From an uncultured Erythrobacter sp. (GTDB lineage Bacteria; Pseudomonadota; Alphaproteobacteria; Sphingomonadales; Sphingomonadaceae), in assembly GCF_947497915.1 (NCBI RefSeq), contig NZ_CANMIJ010000001.1:1733611-1797610 (forward strand): a stretch of DNA of 64,000 bases, read 5' to 3'. Below the pieces are notes generated by a model. That model had not been told where the DNA came from and ran no database searches. It worked only from the letters and a program-made list of their open reading frames with translations. Position numbers and translations under genes: made by a program. Shown piece by piece: positions 18,244 through 27,617 of the stretch (position 1 is its first letter; the number at the start of each line of letters is the position of its first letter).

Positions 18244-19172
18244 TCGACGCCCGAACTGCTGACGGGGCTCGGCTGGTTCACCAGGCTGCCACTGCCATCG
18301 CGCAAGCCACCTTGGTCCAGCACGGCGGCGGTTTCGATATTTTCGAGCGCAGCCATCGCATCGCGGAATTTCTCCGCATCGGCGATCCACGCCTCAGCCT
18401 TTTCCGCGCCGGGCATATTGCTGATCTCGTCAATCGCGTTTTGATACCGCCCTTGCTCCAAAGCATAGCGCGCGCGTTCCAGCCTGCGTTCAGGCTGCGG
18501 CGACGGTGTGCTTTCGCGGCGGATCACAAACAGCTGGCTTAGTTCACGTTGAAACCGCTCCCATGATGGGCCTTCTTCAATTTCTGCAAGCTGCGGGCCG
18601 AGACCTTCCAGCCGCGCAAGCAACGTGTCGAGCCGAATGGGCGGATCGCTGCGAGAGAAATTGATGATTGTACCAACGGCGTTCGGACGCTCATCGCCAA
18701 ACCGCAAACGCAGTTGATCCGCGAGGTACCCAAGCTCAGCCCCGCGCTCGACCGCGCGGCGGGTGGCAAAGGCGATCAAAAGCCCTTCGGCGCGCGCAGC
18801 ATTGCCAGCGGCGGCCTGCGATTGAAGATCAAGCCGCGCGAGACGCTGCTCCGCGGCCGCAAGGCGTTGATCCAATCCGCCCTGTTGTTCGGCAAGGCCG
18901 GACACCGCTTCGACGGCTTCCTCGGCATTTTCAGGCTCAACCTGTTCAGAAAGAGGTGTCGGCGTAGGCGCCGAAGTTTCGCTGGGTGAAGCGCTGGGGC
19001 TTGCATCCGCAATAAGAGCAGTCTGCTCGGCTTCGACAGCGGTATCATCGGCCGCGTTATGCCAGACAACATAGCCGACCAAAGCGCCGCCAATTACAAA
19101 AGATGAAACAGCCGCAAGCAGCATCCCCTTTCCCGAGGATGGTTTTCGGCGGCTACCGTATTTCGAATCCAT
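18240..19172 (-). CDS. Mitofilin/HemX-like inner membrane protein
   Basis: The 310-residue product has a short basic N-terminus, one transmembrane helix (about residues 17-35, MLLAAVSSFVIGGALVGYVV), a Ser/Pro/Glu-rich stretch, then a predicted coiled coil (EQQGGLDQRLAAAEQRLARL) and a helical C-terminal domain. This architecture and its place directly after hemD match the alphaproteobacterial COG4223 mitofilin-like proteins found in heme operons. These are thought to act in inner membrane organisation; their link to heme synthesis is by position only. It lies 57 bases after hemD in the same direction. Confidence 0.7.
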   Translation of the reverse strand: MDSKYGSRRKPSSGKGMLLAAVSSFVIGGALVGYVVWHNAADDTAVEAEQTALIADASPSASPSETSAPTPTPLSEQVEPENAEEAVEAVSGLAEQQGGLDQRLAAAEQRLARLDLQSQAAAGNAARAEGLLIAFATRRAVERGAELGYLADQLRLRFGDERPNAVGTIINFSRSDPPIRLDTLLARLEGLGPQLAEIEEGPSWERFQRELSQLFVIRRESTPSPQPERRLERARYALEQGRYQNAIDEISNMPGAEKAEAWIADAEKFRDAMAALENIETAAVLDQGGLRDGSGSLVNQPSPVSSSGVD

Positions 19173-19229
19173 TTCTATCCGTTCTACAACCCTGAGCGAC
19201 CCACCACTCTCTCTGGAATGCGGCCTACG

Positions 19230-19904
19230 CTATTGGCACAAGCTGCCAACCATGGCCAGCAGCCTGCGATCATCAGGCCGTTCTGAAACATGGATAGCGG
19301 CCCAACCCTTGCCCGCGGCTGAAGCAATACGCGGGCCGAGTGCGGCAATCTCAAGTTTCATAAGATCGATATCCAAGCGATTGCATTCCATTGTAAAATG
19401 CGCCGCCGCCGCAGCCGAATGAAGCAAGACTATAGTCCGCTCGCCCGTCTCGTTCAGCAGCGCAGCATCCAGCGGCAGTGCTGCGCTTTCATATGCAATC
19501 ACTTTGTGGATATTAACCCCTGAAGGCGGATCTAGCGGCACGTGATCGGCCCCTGCGAGGCGAAGCAAGCGCAGCGGCGGCGTGAGGGCATCTAGGACGT
19601 TTTGCAGCCCGCCTTTTCCAACCGAAGCGACCGTTAATCCAGCCTTCGCAGCGACTTTTTCCGTAGCCTTTCCAACAGCATGGACGGGCTTATCGAGAAA
19701 ATAGGCGAGATTTACACCGCCATGCCGGATGGCGTTGGCGCTGCCGATGAGCAACGCATCAATGTTGGCAGGATCAGGCGCATCCCATGGTACGGGCCGC
19801 ACCTCAAATAACGGAGTGCCGGTGATCGACAGGCCCAACTGCCGCGCGGCATCCATTGTCGCTGAAAGCCCCGGCTCGGGCCGGATGGCGATGATGCGCG
19901 TCAC
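19230..19904 (-). CDS. hemD: Uroporphyrinogen-III synthase
   Basis: The 224-residue protein resembles HemD, a family with little conservation. It has an N-terminal TRIIAIRPEPG, a central ALLIGSANAIRHGG, AVGKATEKVAAKAGL, LAGADH, and a C-terminal VLLHSAAAAAHF that matches the usual two-domain pattern. It would convert hydroxymethylbilane to uroporphyrinogen III. The call is strengthened by overlap with hemC: its start codon shares four bases (ATGA) with the hemC stop. Confidence 0.85.
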   Translation of the reverse strand: MTRIIAIRPEPGLSATMDAARQLGLSITGTPLFEVRPVPWDAPDPANIDALLIGSANAIRHGGVNLAYFLDKPVHAVGKATEKVAAKAGLTVASVGKGGLQNVLDALTPPLRLLRLAGADHVPLDPPSGVNIHKVIAYESAALPLDAALLNETGERTIVLLHSAAAAAHFTMECNRLDIDLMKLEIAALGPRIASAAGKGWAAIHVSERPDDRRLLAMVGSLCQ

Positions 19905-20872
19905 GCGGGCGCTGCGGCGTCCGGGCCGTTGAAATGTTCGGCGATGGCAGGCGTAGCACGGGACAGAAGATCAGCGGCGAGCGCTTCAATCGGTGCATGA
20001 TCGCCAGCGCCAAATTTCGCGGTGCCTTCAATCCGGTCGGCCCCGTCCGGGCTGAAAACAGCGGCGCGCATCGTAAGCGCATCTAGCGGCCCCTCGCATA
20101 ACACCGCAACAGGGCTGTGGCAGGTGCCGCCCAGTCCGGCGAGCAAAGCGCGCTCCGCCGTCAATTCGGCGCGGGTTTGCGCGTGATCGATTGCGGCCAG
20201 ATTGGCCGTCGCTTCTGCATCATCGGCGCGGCATTCCAGCGCGATTACGCCCTGTGCAGCAGCCGGAATCCAATCATCTTTAGGCAGCGGATTGCCAACT
20301 TCTGTTTGATCGAGCCGCTCAAGCCCCGCCGCAGCGAGGAACGTCACATCGGCCTCACCCGCCTCAAGCTTGCCCAGCCGCGTTGCAACATTGCCGCGGA
20401 ATGTGACCACATTGCAGTCTGGCCGCAGGTTCAAAAGCTGCGCAGCGCGGCGCGGCGCGCTTGTGCCGACTGTTGCCCCTTGCGGGATTGCGGCAATGCT
20501 TTTTGCACCGACTAGAGCATCACGGCGATCCGCACGCGGCAAAAACGCTGCAAAATGAAACACTTCAGGCCGGATCGTCTCGACATCTTTGGCCGAGTGC
20601 ACCGATGCGTCGATCTTCCCCTCGGCAAGCCATACATCCAGTTCTTTCGTCCAAAGCGCTTTACCGCCAATCTCGGACAGTGGCCGGTCGAGAACCTTGT
20701 CCCCGCTGGCCATCACCGGAACCAATTCAACCTGATCCTCGGTCCAGCCATGCGCCGCGCACAGGCGCGCTTTGGTTTCTACTGCCTGCGCCATCGCCAA
20801 AGGCGAATTTCGCGTGCCCAATCTCATCTTTGGCCGCATCGTGTCGCCATCTGTCTGTGAATTGTTAGTCAT
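19901..20872 (-). CDS. hemC: Porphobilinogen deaminase (hydroxymethylbilane synthase)
   Basis: This protein of about 323 residues carries the HemC landmarks: LGTRNSPLAMAQ, HSAKDVET, the FLPRADRRDALV block, GTSAPRRAAQL, and GGTCHSPVAV, whose Cys anchors the dipyrromethane cofactor. It polymerises four porphobilinogen units. ATG 20872 is used; in-frame ATGs at 20839 and 20827 also give a full domain. An open frame reaching 21184 lies antisense inside tsaD and is not part of the gene. It is divergent from tsaD across 44 bases. Confidence 0.93.
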   Translation of the reverse strand: MTNNSQTDGDTMRPKMRLGTRNSPLAMAQAVETKARLCAAHGWTEDQVELVPVMASGDKVLDRPLSEIGGKALWTKELDVWLAEGKIDASVHSAKDVETIRPEVFHFAAFLPRADRRDALVGAKSIAAIPQGATVGTSAPRRAAQLLNLRPDCNVVTFRGNVATRLGKLEAGEADVTFLAAAGLERLDQTEVGNPLPKDDWIPAAAQGVIALECRADDAEATANLAAIDHAQTRAELTAERALLAGLGGTCHSPVAVLCEGPLDALTMRAAVFSPDGADRIEGTAKFGAGDHAPIEALAADLLSRATPAIAEHFNGPDAAAPA

Positions 20873-20916
20873 CGGTGCGCTTGCTCTAGCCAAGCAAGGC
20901 ATTAAGTGGAAGCACA

Positions 20917-21981
20917 ATGGTTTCCGCATCCACCACCTCTGACGCGCATCGGATCGTGCTCGGTATTGAATCGAGCTGCGATGAGACGGCTGTGGCGCTG
21001 GTGACAGAGGATCGCCGCATTCTGGCGCAGCGGATCGCCTCGCAAGAGGAAGAGCACGCGCCCTATGGCGGTGTTGTCCCCGAAATCGCGGCCCGCGCCC
21101 ATGCGCAGCGACTTGCCCCGATGCTGGCCGAGGTGATGGACGATGCCGGGCTAAAGCTCGATGATGTCGATGCCATTGCTGCAACTGCCGGCCCCGGTCT
21201 GATCGGCGGAGTAATGATAGGCCTTGTCAGCGCAAAGGCGCTGGCGATGGCGGCGGATAAGCCGCTACTGGCAATCAACCATCTGGAAGGCCACGCATTA
21301 TCGCCGCGCCTCGCGGATGAGAACCTCGCATTTCCCTACTTGCTGCTGCTCGTTTCAGGCGGGCATTGCCAAATTTTGAGCGTCGAAGGAGTCGGTAAAT
21401 ATCGCCGTCTCGCTACCACTATTGATGATGCGCTGGGCGAAGCATTCGATAAGACCGCAAAGATTCTCGGTCTGGGCTACCCCGGTGGACCTGCCGTCGA
21501 GAAGCTTGCGCGCGAGGGGGATGCGAAAGCGGTTCCGCTGCCCCGCCCACTAAAAGGGTCTACCGAACCGCATTTCTCTTTCGCTGGTCTCAAAAGTGCG
21601 GTGCTGCGCGCCGTTGAAAGCGGCGAGCACAAGCCCGCCGATATCGCCGCAAGTTTTCAGCAAGCCGCCGTAGATTGCCTGATTGATCGGCTGGAAAAAT
21701 CGCTGCGAGAATGCGGCGCGATGCCGTCTCTGGTTGTGGCTGGAGGGGTTGCGGCGAATATGACAATCCGCACCGCGCTGGAGGGATTGGCCGCAAAGCA
21801 CGATATGCGCTTTGTCGCGCCGCCGCTGGCATTATGTACGGATAATGCCGCGATGATAGCTTGGGCCGGATGCGAGCGATTGCCTTTGAACGAAAACGCG
21901 CCGCTGGATTTCAAAGCCCGTCCGCGCTGGCCACTTGATCCAGAAGCAGATGCGGTGCGCGGTGCAGGAGTGAAAGCATGA
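20917..21981 (+). CDS. tsaD: tRNA N6-threonylcarbamoyltransferase
   Basis: This 354-residue protein is TsaD/Gcp, which transfers the threonylcarbamoyl group to A37 of tRNAs reading ANN codons. Features seen are [13 protein letters not shown] at the start, the metal-binding NHLEGHALS (HxxxH), the ATP-site [10 protein letters not shown] and GGPAVEKLA, and the C-terminal [12 protein letters not shown] and [12 protein letters not shown]. The gene begins the plus-strand run tsaD-gpsA-flippase; its stop overlaps the gpsA start by four bases. Confidence 0.95.
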   Translation: MVSASTTSDAHRIVLGIESSCDETAVALVTEDRRILAQRIASQEEEHAPYGGVVPEIAARAHAQRLAPMLAEVMDDAGLKLDDVDAIAATAGPGLIGGVMIGLVSAKALAMAADKPLLAINHLEGHALSPRLADENLAFPYLLLLVSGGHCQILSVEGVGKYRRLATTIDDALGEAFDKTAKILGLGYPGGPAVEKLAREGDAKAVPLPRPLKGSTEPHFSFAGLKSAVLRAVESGEHKPADIAASFQQAAVDCLIDRLEKSLRECGAMPSLVVAGGVAANMTIRTALEGLAAKHDMRFVAPPLALCTDNAAMIAWAGCERLPLNENAPLDFKARPRWPLDPEADAVRGAGVKA

Positions 21982-22979
21982 GCGATCAACAGGCAGTCGG
22001 TGTGATTGGCGCAGGCGCATGGGGCACCGCCCTTGCGCAAATGCTCGCCAGCGATGGCCGCGAAGTTGCTCTGTGGGCTTACGAGACCGAGGTGGTCGAT
22101 GCGATCAACACGCAGCACCGCAATCCGCTCTACCTGCCCAGCGCCGATCTATCGCCCAATATCCACGCGACCGGCGACCTCACCGAATTGGCGAGGCTCG
22201 ACACCGTTCTGGTTGTTACACCTGCACAATTGCTTGGGCGGATCCTGAGCGAACTGCCCGCATCGCCGCGCGATCTTGTGCTGTGTTCGAAAGGTATCGA
22301 AGCGGGCACCAAACGCTTGATGAACGATGTCGCCCGCGCGGCCTGCCCTGATAGCGCAATCGCAGTTCTGTCCGGCCCAACATTCGCGCATGAAGTCGCT
22401 GGCGGATTGCCAACCGCCGTAACACTCGCATGCGGCGGCGGACGCGAGCAGTGGGAACGCCTATCGCCCGCCATCGCGCGGCCTGCATTCCGCCCCTACT
22501 ACACCGATGATGTGACCGGCGCGGAGATTGGCGGGTCGATCAAGAATGTCCTCGCGATTGCATGCGGCGTGGTTGAAGGGCTTGAGCTGGGCCAGAATGC
22601 CCGCGCCGCTTTGATCGCGCGCGGTTACGCCGAGATGCTGCGCTTTGGAGAGAACCTCGGTGCGCGCACCGAAACGCTTGCCGGCCTGTGCGGGCTTGGT
22701 GATTTGGTGCTGACATGTTCATCCACTTCCAGCCGCAATTTCTCTCTTGGTAAGGCACTGGGAGAGGGACAAAGCGCCGCCGACCTGATGGCGGACCGCC
22801 GCACCGTTGCAGAGGGCGCGCATACCGCGCCGGTTCTCGCGGAGCTCGCCAAAGATCGCGGCATCACCATGCCGATCACTGTCGCCGTGAATGCCATTCT
22901 TGGCGGAGAGAACCCGCGCGATACCGTCGCCGCGCTCCTTGCCAGACCGCTTCGCGCCGAGCAGGAACCGGGCGCTTGA
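21978..22979 (+). CDS. gpsA: Glycerol-3-phosphate dehydrogenase [NAD(P)+]
   Basis: The 333-residue protein has the N-terminal NAD(P) motif [16 protein letters not shown], then [25 protein letters not shown], the catalytic Lys in [14 protein letters not shown] and the C-terminal [20 protein letters not shown], all diagnostic of GpsA. It makes sn-glycerol 3-phosphate for phospholipid synthesis. It overlaps tsaD at its start and the flippase gene at its end, so the three are very likely co-transcribed. Confidence 0.95.
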   Translation: MSDQQAVGVIGAGAWGTALAQMLASDGREVALWAYETEVVDAINTQHRNPLYLPSADLSPNIHATGDLTELARLDTVLVVTPAQLLGRILSELPASPRDLVLCSKGIEAGTKRLMNDVARAACPDSAIAVLSGPTFAHEVAGGLPTAVTLACGGGREQWERLSPAIARPAFRPYYTDDVTGAEIGGSIKNVLAIACGVVEGLELGQNARAALIARGYAEMLRFGENLGARTETLAGLCGLGDLVLTCSSTSSRNFSLGKALGEGQSAADLMADRRTVAEGAHTAPVLAELAKDRGITMPITVAVNAILGGENPRDTVAALLARPLRAEQEPGA

Positions 22980-24535
22980 GCACAAAAACGCCTCCTGCTT
23001 CCAGCGCGCCTGACGACGGGGACGATATGGCTGCCCTCGCCAAAGGCGGGCGCACCAACACGATGGGATTTGTAATCCGCGCCTTGGGCGGCATCCCGTT
23101 TCTCTTTATCGGTTACCGTCTCTACGGGGTTGAGGACATGGGCCGGTTCGCAGCCGCTTTTGTCATTATCGAAATTTTCGCGCTCATTTGCGCGCTGGGC
23201 GAAAAACGCGGCCTGGCCCAGCGTCTAACCGAAGGCGCAGATGAAGACGGAGAGCGCCGCGTCAATCTCGTGTTTGACGGAATGCTCGCATGCATGCTGG
23301 TTTCCGTAGTCGTGGCCGCTGCCTTGATACTCTTTCCGCGGATCATGTTCCCTGACGGGACGAACAGCGATCTCGACATGTGGATGATCGCGGCGATCCC
23401 GGCATTCGCGCTCACAGAAATCCTGCTTGCAGCGCAGGCATACAAACATGACATCGCGACCACGGTGCGCGCGCGCGCAATTGTCGAGCCGTGGACACGT
23501 TCAATCTGTGCCGGAGTGTTCTTCTTTATCCCGGCGATCAGCGAAGCTGGTTTAGCGATGGCATTTCTCGCCTCGATCTATGCAGCGCTCGCCACGGCCC
23601 TTTGGTCATTCCTGCGCACCTATGGCCTACCCAAAGGGTGGCGCCCCCGCCCGCGTTATCTGATGAAGATGACGACCCGTTCGCTGCCCTTGGTTGGTGC
23701 GGATGTGATTGAGCGCGGTACGCGGCTGCTCGACGTGTTCCTGCTTGGTCAGGCGACATCATCTGCGGCCGTCGGGATCTACTTCTTTGCCAAGGAAATA
23801 GCGAGCCTGCCGCAAAAGCTCAAAACCAGTTTTGAACCGATCCTCTCCCCCGTCATCACAAAGAACCTGAAGATCGGCAATATGGAAGCGATCGCGGCGC
23901 AGGTGCGGCAGGTCGGTTTCTGGATCATCGCCCTGCAGCTTGGCGTGGCGCTGGCACTGTCGATACCCGGCGAAGCGATCATGGGCCTCGGCGGGCCTGC
24001 TATTGTTGGCGGCACCGGCGCGCTGGCGATCCTGCTCGCAGCGGAGGTTGTCGCCTCTATGGCCGTCGTATCGGAAAGCGTGCTCGTCTATATCGCGCGC
24101 AAACGAAACCTGCTGATGTCGGTGGGCATCATCACTTTGCAGGGCGCGCTGACAATTGGTCTGATATTCCTCGCCGATCACCTTGGCCTTGATGACGGGT
24201 ATAAAGCAGCGGGCGCGGCGCTTGCTCTGTTCCTCGCGCTGGGCGTGTCGAGCATCATCAAGTCCAAAGTTCTTAAGACGCTACTTAAGGCTCCGGTGAG
24301 CAATTGGCGCTGGGGGCTGCTATGGGCAACAGGGCCAGCCGTGGTAGTCGGTTTCGTCTTTACCCAGTTCCTGCCCGAATGGACCGAATTGGTCTTCGGC
24401 ATACCCGTAATCTTCGGCACATATATGCTGGTAATCTGGAAACGGTCTTTCGGCCCAGAAGACAAAGTGCTGTTCCGCAAGAAGGTTGTCGAGCCGGAAT
24501 TGTCGCTCGATTCTGGCGCCCCTCCCGCCAAATAA
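22976..24535 (+). CDS. Polysaccharide flippase (MATE/Wzx-like)
   Basis: The product, up to 519 residues, has about 13-14 hydrophobic helices and the arrangement of oligosaccharide flippases, with MGFVIRALGGIPFLFIGYRL near the N-terminus and a conserved AKEIASLPQKLKTSFEPIL stretch near the middle. It probably moves a lipid-linked sugar across the inner membrane. The likely start is a TTG at 22976 overlapping the gpsA stop by four bases (TTGA); ATG 23027 is the in-frame alternative. No glycosyltransferase genes are adjacent, so the substrate is unknown. Confidence 0.82.
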   Translation: MSTKTPPASSAPDDGDDMAALAKGGRTNTMGFVIRALGGIPFLFIGYRLYGVEDMGRFAAAFVIIEIFALICALGEKRGLAQRLTEGADEDGERRVNLVFDGMLACMLVSVVVAAALILFPRIMFPDGTNSDLDMWMIAAIPAFALTEILLAAQAYKHDIATTVRARAIVEPWTRSICAGVFFFIPAISEAGLAMAFLASIYAALATALWSFLRTYGLPKGWRPRPRYLMKMTTRSLPLVGADVIERGTRLLDVFLLGQATSSAAVGIYFFAKEIASLPQKLKTSFEPILSPVITKNLKIGNMEAIAAQVRQVGFWIIALQLGVALALSIPGEAIMGLGGPAIVGGTGALAILLAAEVVASMAVVSESVLVYIARKRNLLMSVGIITLQGALTIGLIFLADHLGLDDGYKAAGAALALFLALGVSSIIKSKVLKTLLKAPVSNWRWGLLWATGPAVVVGFVFTQFLPEWTELVFGIPVIFGTYMLVIWKRSFGPEDKVLFRKKVVEPELSLDSGAPPAK

Positions 24536-24680
24536 GACACAATTGAGGCCGCAAATAAGGCGGACCCTTTCCGTCAAATAGGGCAGAGAGACCCAATTGT
24601 GGCGAAAATGTGGCAGAATTCATCTGCCATTCACCCTGCGAGTGTGATTTTCAAATTCGGGTCGAAAGACTGAGGCTGCT

Positions 24681-24721
24681 CATAACGTCGGTTATGTCAG
24701 ATTCATATGTTATGTCATAAC
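24681..24721. promoter_or_regulatory. Paired palindromes upstream of the VWA gene
   Basis: Four copies of the hexamer CATAAC/GTTATG form two inverted repeats: CATAAC-4-GTTATG at 24681-24696 and GTTATG-1-CATAAC at 24709-24721. They sit about 60-100 bases before the start of the VWA lipoprotein gene, in a 248-base intergenic stretch. The symmetry and location suggest a regulator binding site. No regulator gene is adjacent, and the protein that binds is unknown. Confidence 0.45.
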
Positions 24722-24783
24722 GTACCACATAGAGCGTCGAAAGGGCTCCACATCACGACGAAGCACACACAGGGAGAATGCCA

Positions 24784-26442
24784 ATGACTACCCCAAGATT
24801 TTCCAATGAGCGCCCACTCTCGCAAAAATATGCCCTCTTTGCCGGTATCGCTGCCGTGCATGTTTTACTGCTAGCGGCATGCAGCACATCCGATAGCGAA
24901 CAAAGCGCCGTTGTTGAGCGCGTCACCACCGTCGACGCCGAAGAAATGCCAATGTCTTATGCGCCGGCGGCGTCCGAAATGGCGGCCGATCTGGCGATTG
25001 CGCCCTCCATCTATGCCCCGCCAGTGATCGTTCCGAACGATCCAGGCCGTGAGAAATATGACGCGCAAGAAGTGTCACCTGTCAAAATGGCTTTGGCCGA
25101 ACCGGTGAGCACTTTCAGCGTCGATGTCGACACCGGATCCTACGCCAACACCCGCCGTTTTCTTACGCAGGGCATGGCCCCGCCATCAGGAGCGGTTCGG
25201 ACCGAGGAAATGATCAACTATTTCCGCTACGATTATGACAAGCCAACTGATCGTTCTCAGCCGTTCACGGTCAACACCGATGTTGCCAAGACGCCTTGGA
25301 ATGATGACACATATCTGATGCGGATCGGCCTGCGCGGTTACGATATCGAACGCAGCGAAAGGCCAGCGGCAAACCTCGTATTCCTGATGGATGTGTCGGG
25401 GTCTATGAACGATCCGGACAAGCTACCTCTTGTCAAAACGGCGCTATCTGGCCTTGCAGGTGAGCTCTCATCGAAAGACCGTGTCTCCATCGTTGTTTAC
25501 GCCGGAGCGGCGGGCCTTGTGCTGGAACCGACCAGCAGCACTCGCAAAATCCGCAGCGCGCTAGACCAGCTTTCGGCAGGTGGATCGACCGCTGGCGGTG
25601 CTGGTTTGAAACTCGCGTATAACATCGCCGAAGACAACTTCATCAAAGGCGGCGTGAACCGTGTAATCTTGGCCACCGACGGCGATTTCAATGTGGGTGC
25701 GTCGAGCCAAGACGCCCTGGTCGAGATGATTGAGGCAAAGCGCGAAAGCGGCATCACCCTCACCACGCTTGGCTTTGGCAGCGGCAATTACAACGAAGCC
25801 ATGATGGAGCAGATCGCCAATCACGGTAACGGCAATTACGCCTATATCGACAGCGCGCTGGAGGCGAAGAAAGTGCTGGGTGACGAAATGAGCTCCACGC
25901 TCTTCACCATCGCCAAAGATGTCAAAATTCAGGTCGAATTTAATCCAGCAGTCGTGGGCCAATATCGTCTGGTCGGGTATGAAAACCGGATCCTGCGCGA
26001 AGAAGACTTCAACAATGACAAGGTCGACGCAGGCGACATCGGCGCAGGCCATCAGGTGACAGCGATTTACGAGATTGTGCCCGCTGGCACCAAGGGGTGG
26101 ATTTCACCGCGCCGTTACGAAGGTCAGCCGAAAGCGGCGTCGAAACAGCGCATGACGGAAGCTGCACATATCAAGCTGCGCTACAAAATGCCGAACGGAA
26201 CGAAATCACGCCTAATCGACACTATCGTCTCCGCCAGCGAGCTGCGCAATGCCCGCGCGCCTCGCGGTGATTTTGCCTTCGCAGCATCTGTGGCGGCCTT
26301 CGGCCAAATCCTACGCGGGGACGAGCTAATGATGAATTTCGATCACGGCGATGTGGAAGCGCTTGCAGGCCGCCAGAGCAATTATTGGCGGCAGGAATTC
26401 CTCCAGCTCAACGAAGTGGCGGGCGCGATGAAGGGCGGCTGA
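24784..26442 (+). CDS. VWA-domain lipoprotein (YfbK-like)
   Basis: The product of about 552 residues starts with a lipoprotein signal (lipobox LLAAC). It continues with a linker, a segment VDVDTGSYANTRRFLTQG typical of the N-terminal domain of YfbK-type proteins, a von Willebrand A domain and a C-terminal DUF3520-like part. The MIDAS metal site is intact: FLMDVSGSM supplies DxSxS and LATDGDFNVG the Asp. It probably binds a protein partner at the envelope in a metal-dependent way. ATG 24784 is preferred over ATG 24778 because it lies 7 bases from GGGAG. Confidence 0.85.
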   Translation: MTTPRFSNERPLSQKYALFAGIAAVHVLLLAACSTSDSEQSAVVERVTTVDAEEMPMSYAPAASEMAADLAIAPSIYAPPVIVPNDPGREKYDAQEVSPVKMALAEPVSTFSVDVDTGSYANTRRFLTQGMAPPSGAVRTEEMINYFRYDYDKPTDRSQPFTVNTDVAKTPWNDDTYLMRIGLRGYDIERSERPAANLVFLMDVSGSMNDPDKLPLVKTALSGLAGELSSKDRVSIVVYAGAAGLVLEPTSSTRKIRSALDQLSAGGSTAGGAGLKLAYNIAEDNFIKGGVNRVILATDGDFNVGASSQDALVEMIEAKRESGITLTTLGFGSGNYNEAMMEQIANHGNGNYAYIDSALEAKKVLGDEMSSTLFTIAKDVKIQVEFNPAVVGQYRLVGYENRILREEDFNNDKVDAGDIGAGHQVTAIYEIVPAGTKGWISPRRYEGQPKAASKQRMTEAAHIKLRYKMPNGTKSRLIDTIVSASELRNARAPRGDFAFAASVAAFGQILRGDELMMNFDHGDVEALAGRQSNYWRQEFLQLNEVAGAMKGG

Positions 26443-26463
26443 GCCAGCTCACAGCAACAACCC

Positions 26464-26504
26464 AAAGGGCCGGTATTCGCACAGCTGCGTTTACCGGCCC
26501 TTTT
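26464..26504 (+). terminator. Rho-independent terminator after the VWA gene
   Basis: A perfect 12-base stem (arms 26464-26475 and 26492-26503, AAAGGGCCGGTA on the 5' side) with a 16-base loop ends in TTTT. It lies 21 bases after the VWA stop codon. The A-run at its 5' end would also allow weak function on the other strand. Confidence 0.85.
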
Positions 26505-26566
26505 GCGTCTGCGCTTCATCCTGCTAATGCTCCCGCCAAAGCAATTGATCTAGAGAGGCGCATCCC

Positions 26567-27118
26567 ATGACATTCGAAGAAATGGTTCCATACATCTTGA
26601 TCGGCGTGGCAATTTTGCTGCTGATCGTTGCATTCGTCTATTTCGGCACCCGCAGCACGAAAGTGCAAGGCACGATAAAACGCGATGTGCTGGATGAAGG
26701 CGCGGATCGCGCAAGTCGGAATGAGGCCCTTATCAACGCGCCCGCCGCCGCTGTAAAAACGCCTGCGCCGGCTCCGGCACCTGAGCCAGTTCCTGCTGCG
26801 GCGCCCCCCCCAGCGCCAGTTCCAGCGCCGGCTCCGGTTGCTGCACCGGAACCAGTTCCTGCACCTGCACCAACAGGCGCGGCAGATGACCTTCGCCAGA
26901 TTAAGGGCGTCGGGCCAAAGCTTGTCGCTTTGCTTGCCGATCAGGGCGTTACCCGCTTTGAACATATCGCCGCATGGAGCGATGCCGATGTCGCACGCGT
27001 CGATGAAACGCTTGGCCGTTTCGCTGGCCGGATCACTCGCGATCAGTGGGTCGAACAAGCCAAATTGCTGGCTGCTGGCGAGTCCACGGCGTTCTCTGAA
27101 AAGTTCGGACAAAAATAG
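26567..27118 (+). CDS. Membrane-anchored helix-hairpin-helix protein
   Basis: This 183-residue protein has an N-terminal transmembrane helix (about residues 7-27), a basic stretch, a long Ala/Pro-rich linker (about residues 62-103) and a C-terminal helix-hairpin-helix domain with DDLRQIKGVGPKLVALLADQ and ITRDQWVEQAKLL. The domain is of the kind found at the ends of NuoE and some ribosomal L21 proteins and is annotated as a predicted DNA-nuclease-like fold. A DNA-binding domain on a flexible tether at the membrane is suggested; no function is proven. GAGAGG precedes the ATG. Confidence 0.72.
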   Translation: MTFEEMVPYILIGVAILLLIVAFVYFGTRSTKVQGTIKRDVLDEGADRASRNEALINAPAAAVKTPAPAPAPEPVPAAAPPPAPVPAPAPVAAPEPVPAPAPTGAADDLRQIKGVGPKLVALLADQGVTRFEHIAAWSDADVARVDETLGRFAGRITRDQWVEQAKLLAAGESTAFSEKFGQK

Positions 27119-27201
27119 TTAAAGAAAACAGTGGGGCGAATCGTTTCCCGTGTGGTAAGTCTCTTTTTGGGATCAGAAAACACGAACGGGGAGAGGTCAT
27201 T

Positions 27202-27558
27202 ATGGCCCAACGGATTCTGGTTGCCGAAGACGAAATGATCGTCGCTTTTGATCTTTGTGACACTGTCGAAGAGGCCGGCTTTCAAGTGGAAGGTCCGCAT
27301 GCTGGTATTTCGTCAGCCATGCTTGCGTTCCAAAAGGAAAAGCCCGCCTGCGCCATCCTCGATATTCAGCTTGATGACGGCATCGTCTTCCCGCTGGCGC
27401 AAAAACTTGCCGAAGAAAACGTGCCGATCATCTTTCACACGGGCCGCCACACCACTGACGAAATTCAGCAGCGTTTTCCGGGCGCCACCACTCTGGCAAA
27501 ACCTTGCCCCCCTTCGGCCATGATCGAAGCTGTGAACGAAGTGTTGGAACACGCCTGA
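27202..27558 (+). CDS. Stand-alone response regulator receiver
   Basis: This 118-residue protein consists only of a CheY-like receiver. The acid pair (VAEDE, residues 7-9), phosphoacceptor Asp (AILDIQL, about residue 54), Thr/Ser region (FHTGR) and switch lysine (LAKPC) are all in place, unlike the LuxR regulator at 5778-6401. Single-domain receivers with this sequence style (EVEGPHAGISSA) are common in sphingomonads, often in general stress or light-responsive phosphorelays. GGGGAGAGG precedes the ATG. No kinase gene is adjacent. Confidence 0.88.
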   Translation: MAQRILVAEDEMIVAFDLCDTVEEAGFQVEGPHAGISSAMLAFQKEKPACAILDIQLDDGIVFPLAQKLAEENVPIIFHTGRHTTDEIQQRFPGATTLAKPCPPSAMIEAVNEVLEHA

Positions 27559-27617
27559 CTCTGGCCTAGGCTGCTCTCCAAAGAAAAGCAGGCCAAAGAG
27601 CGACAGGAGAGCGAAGC

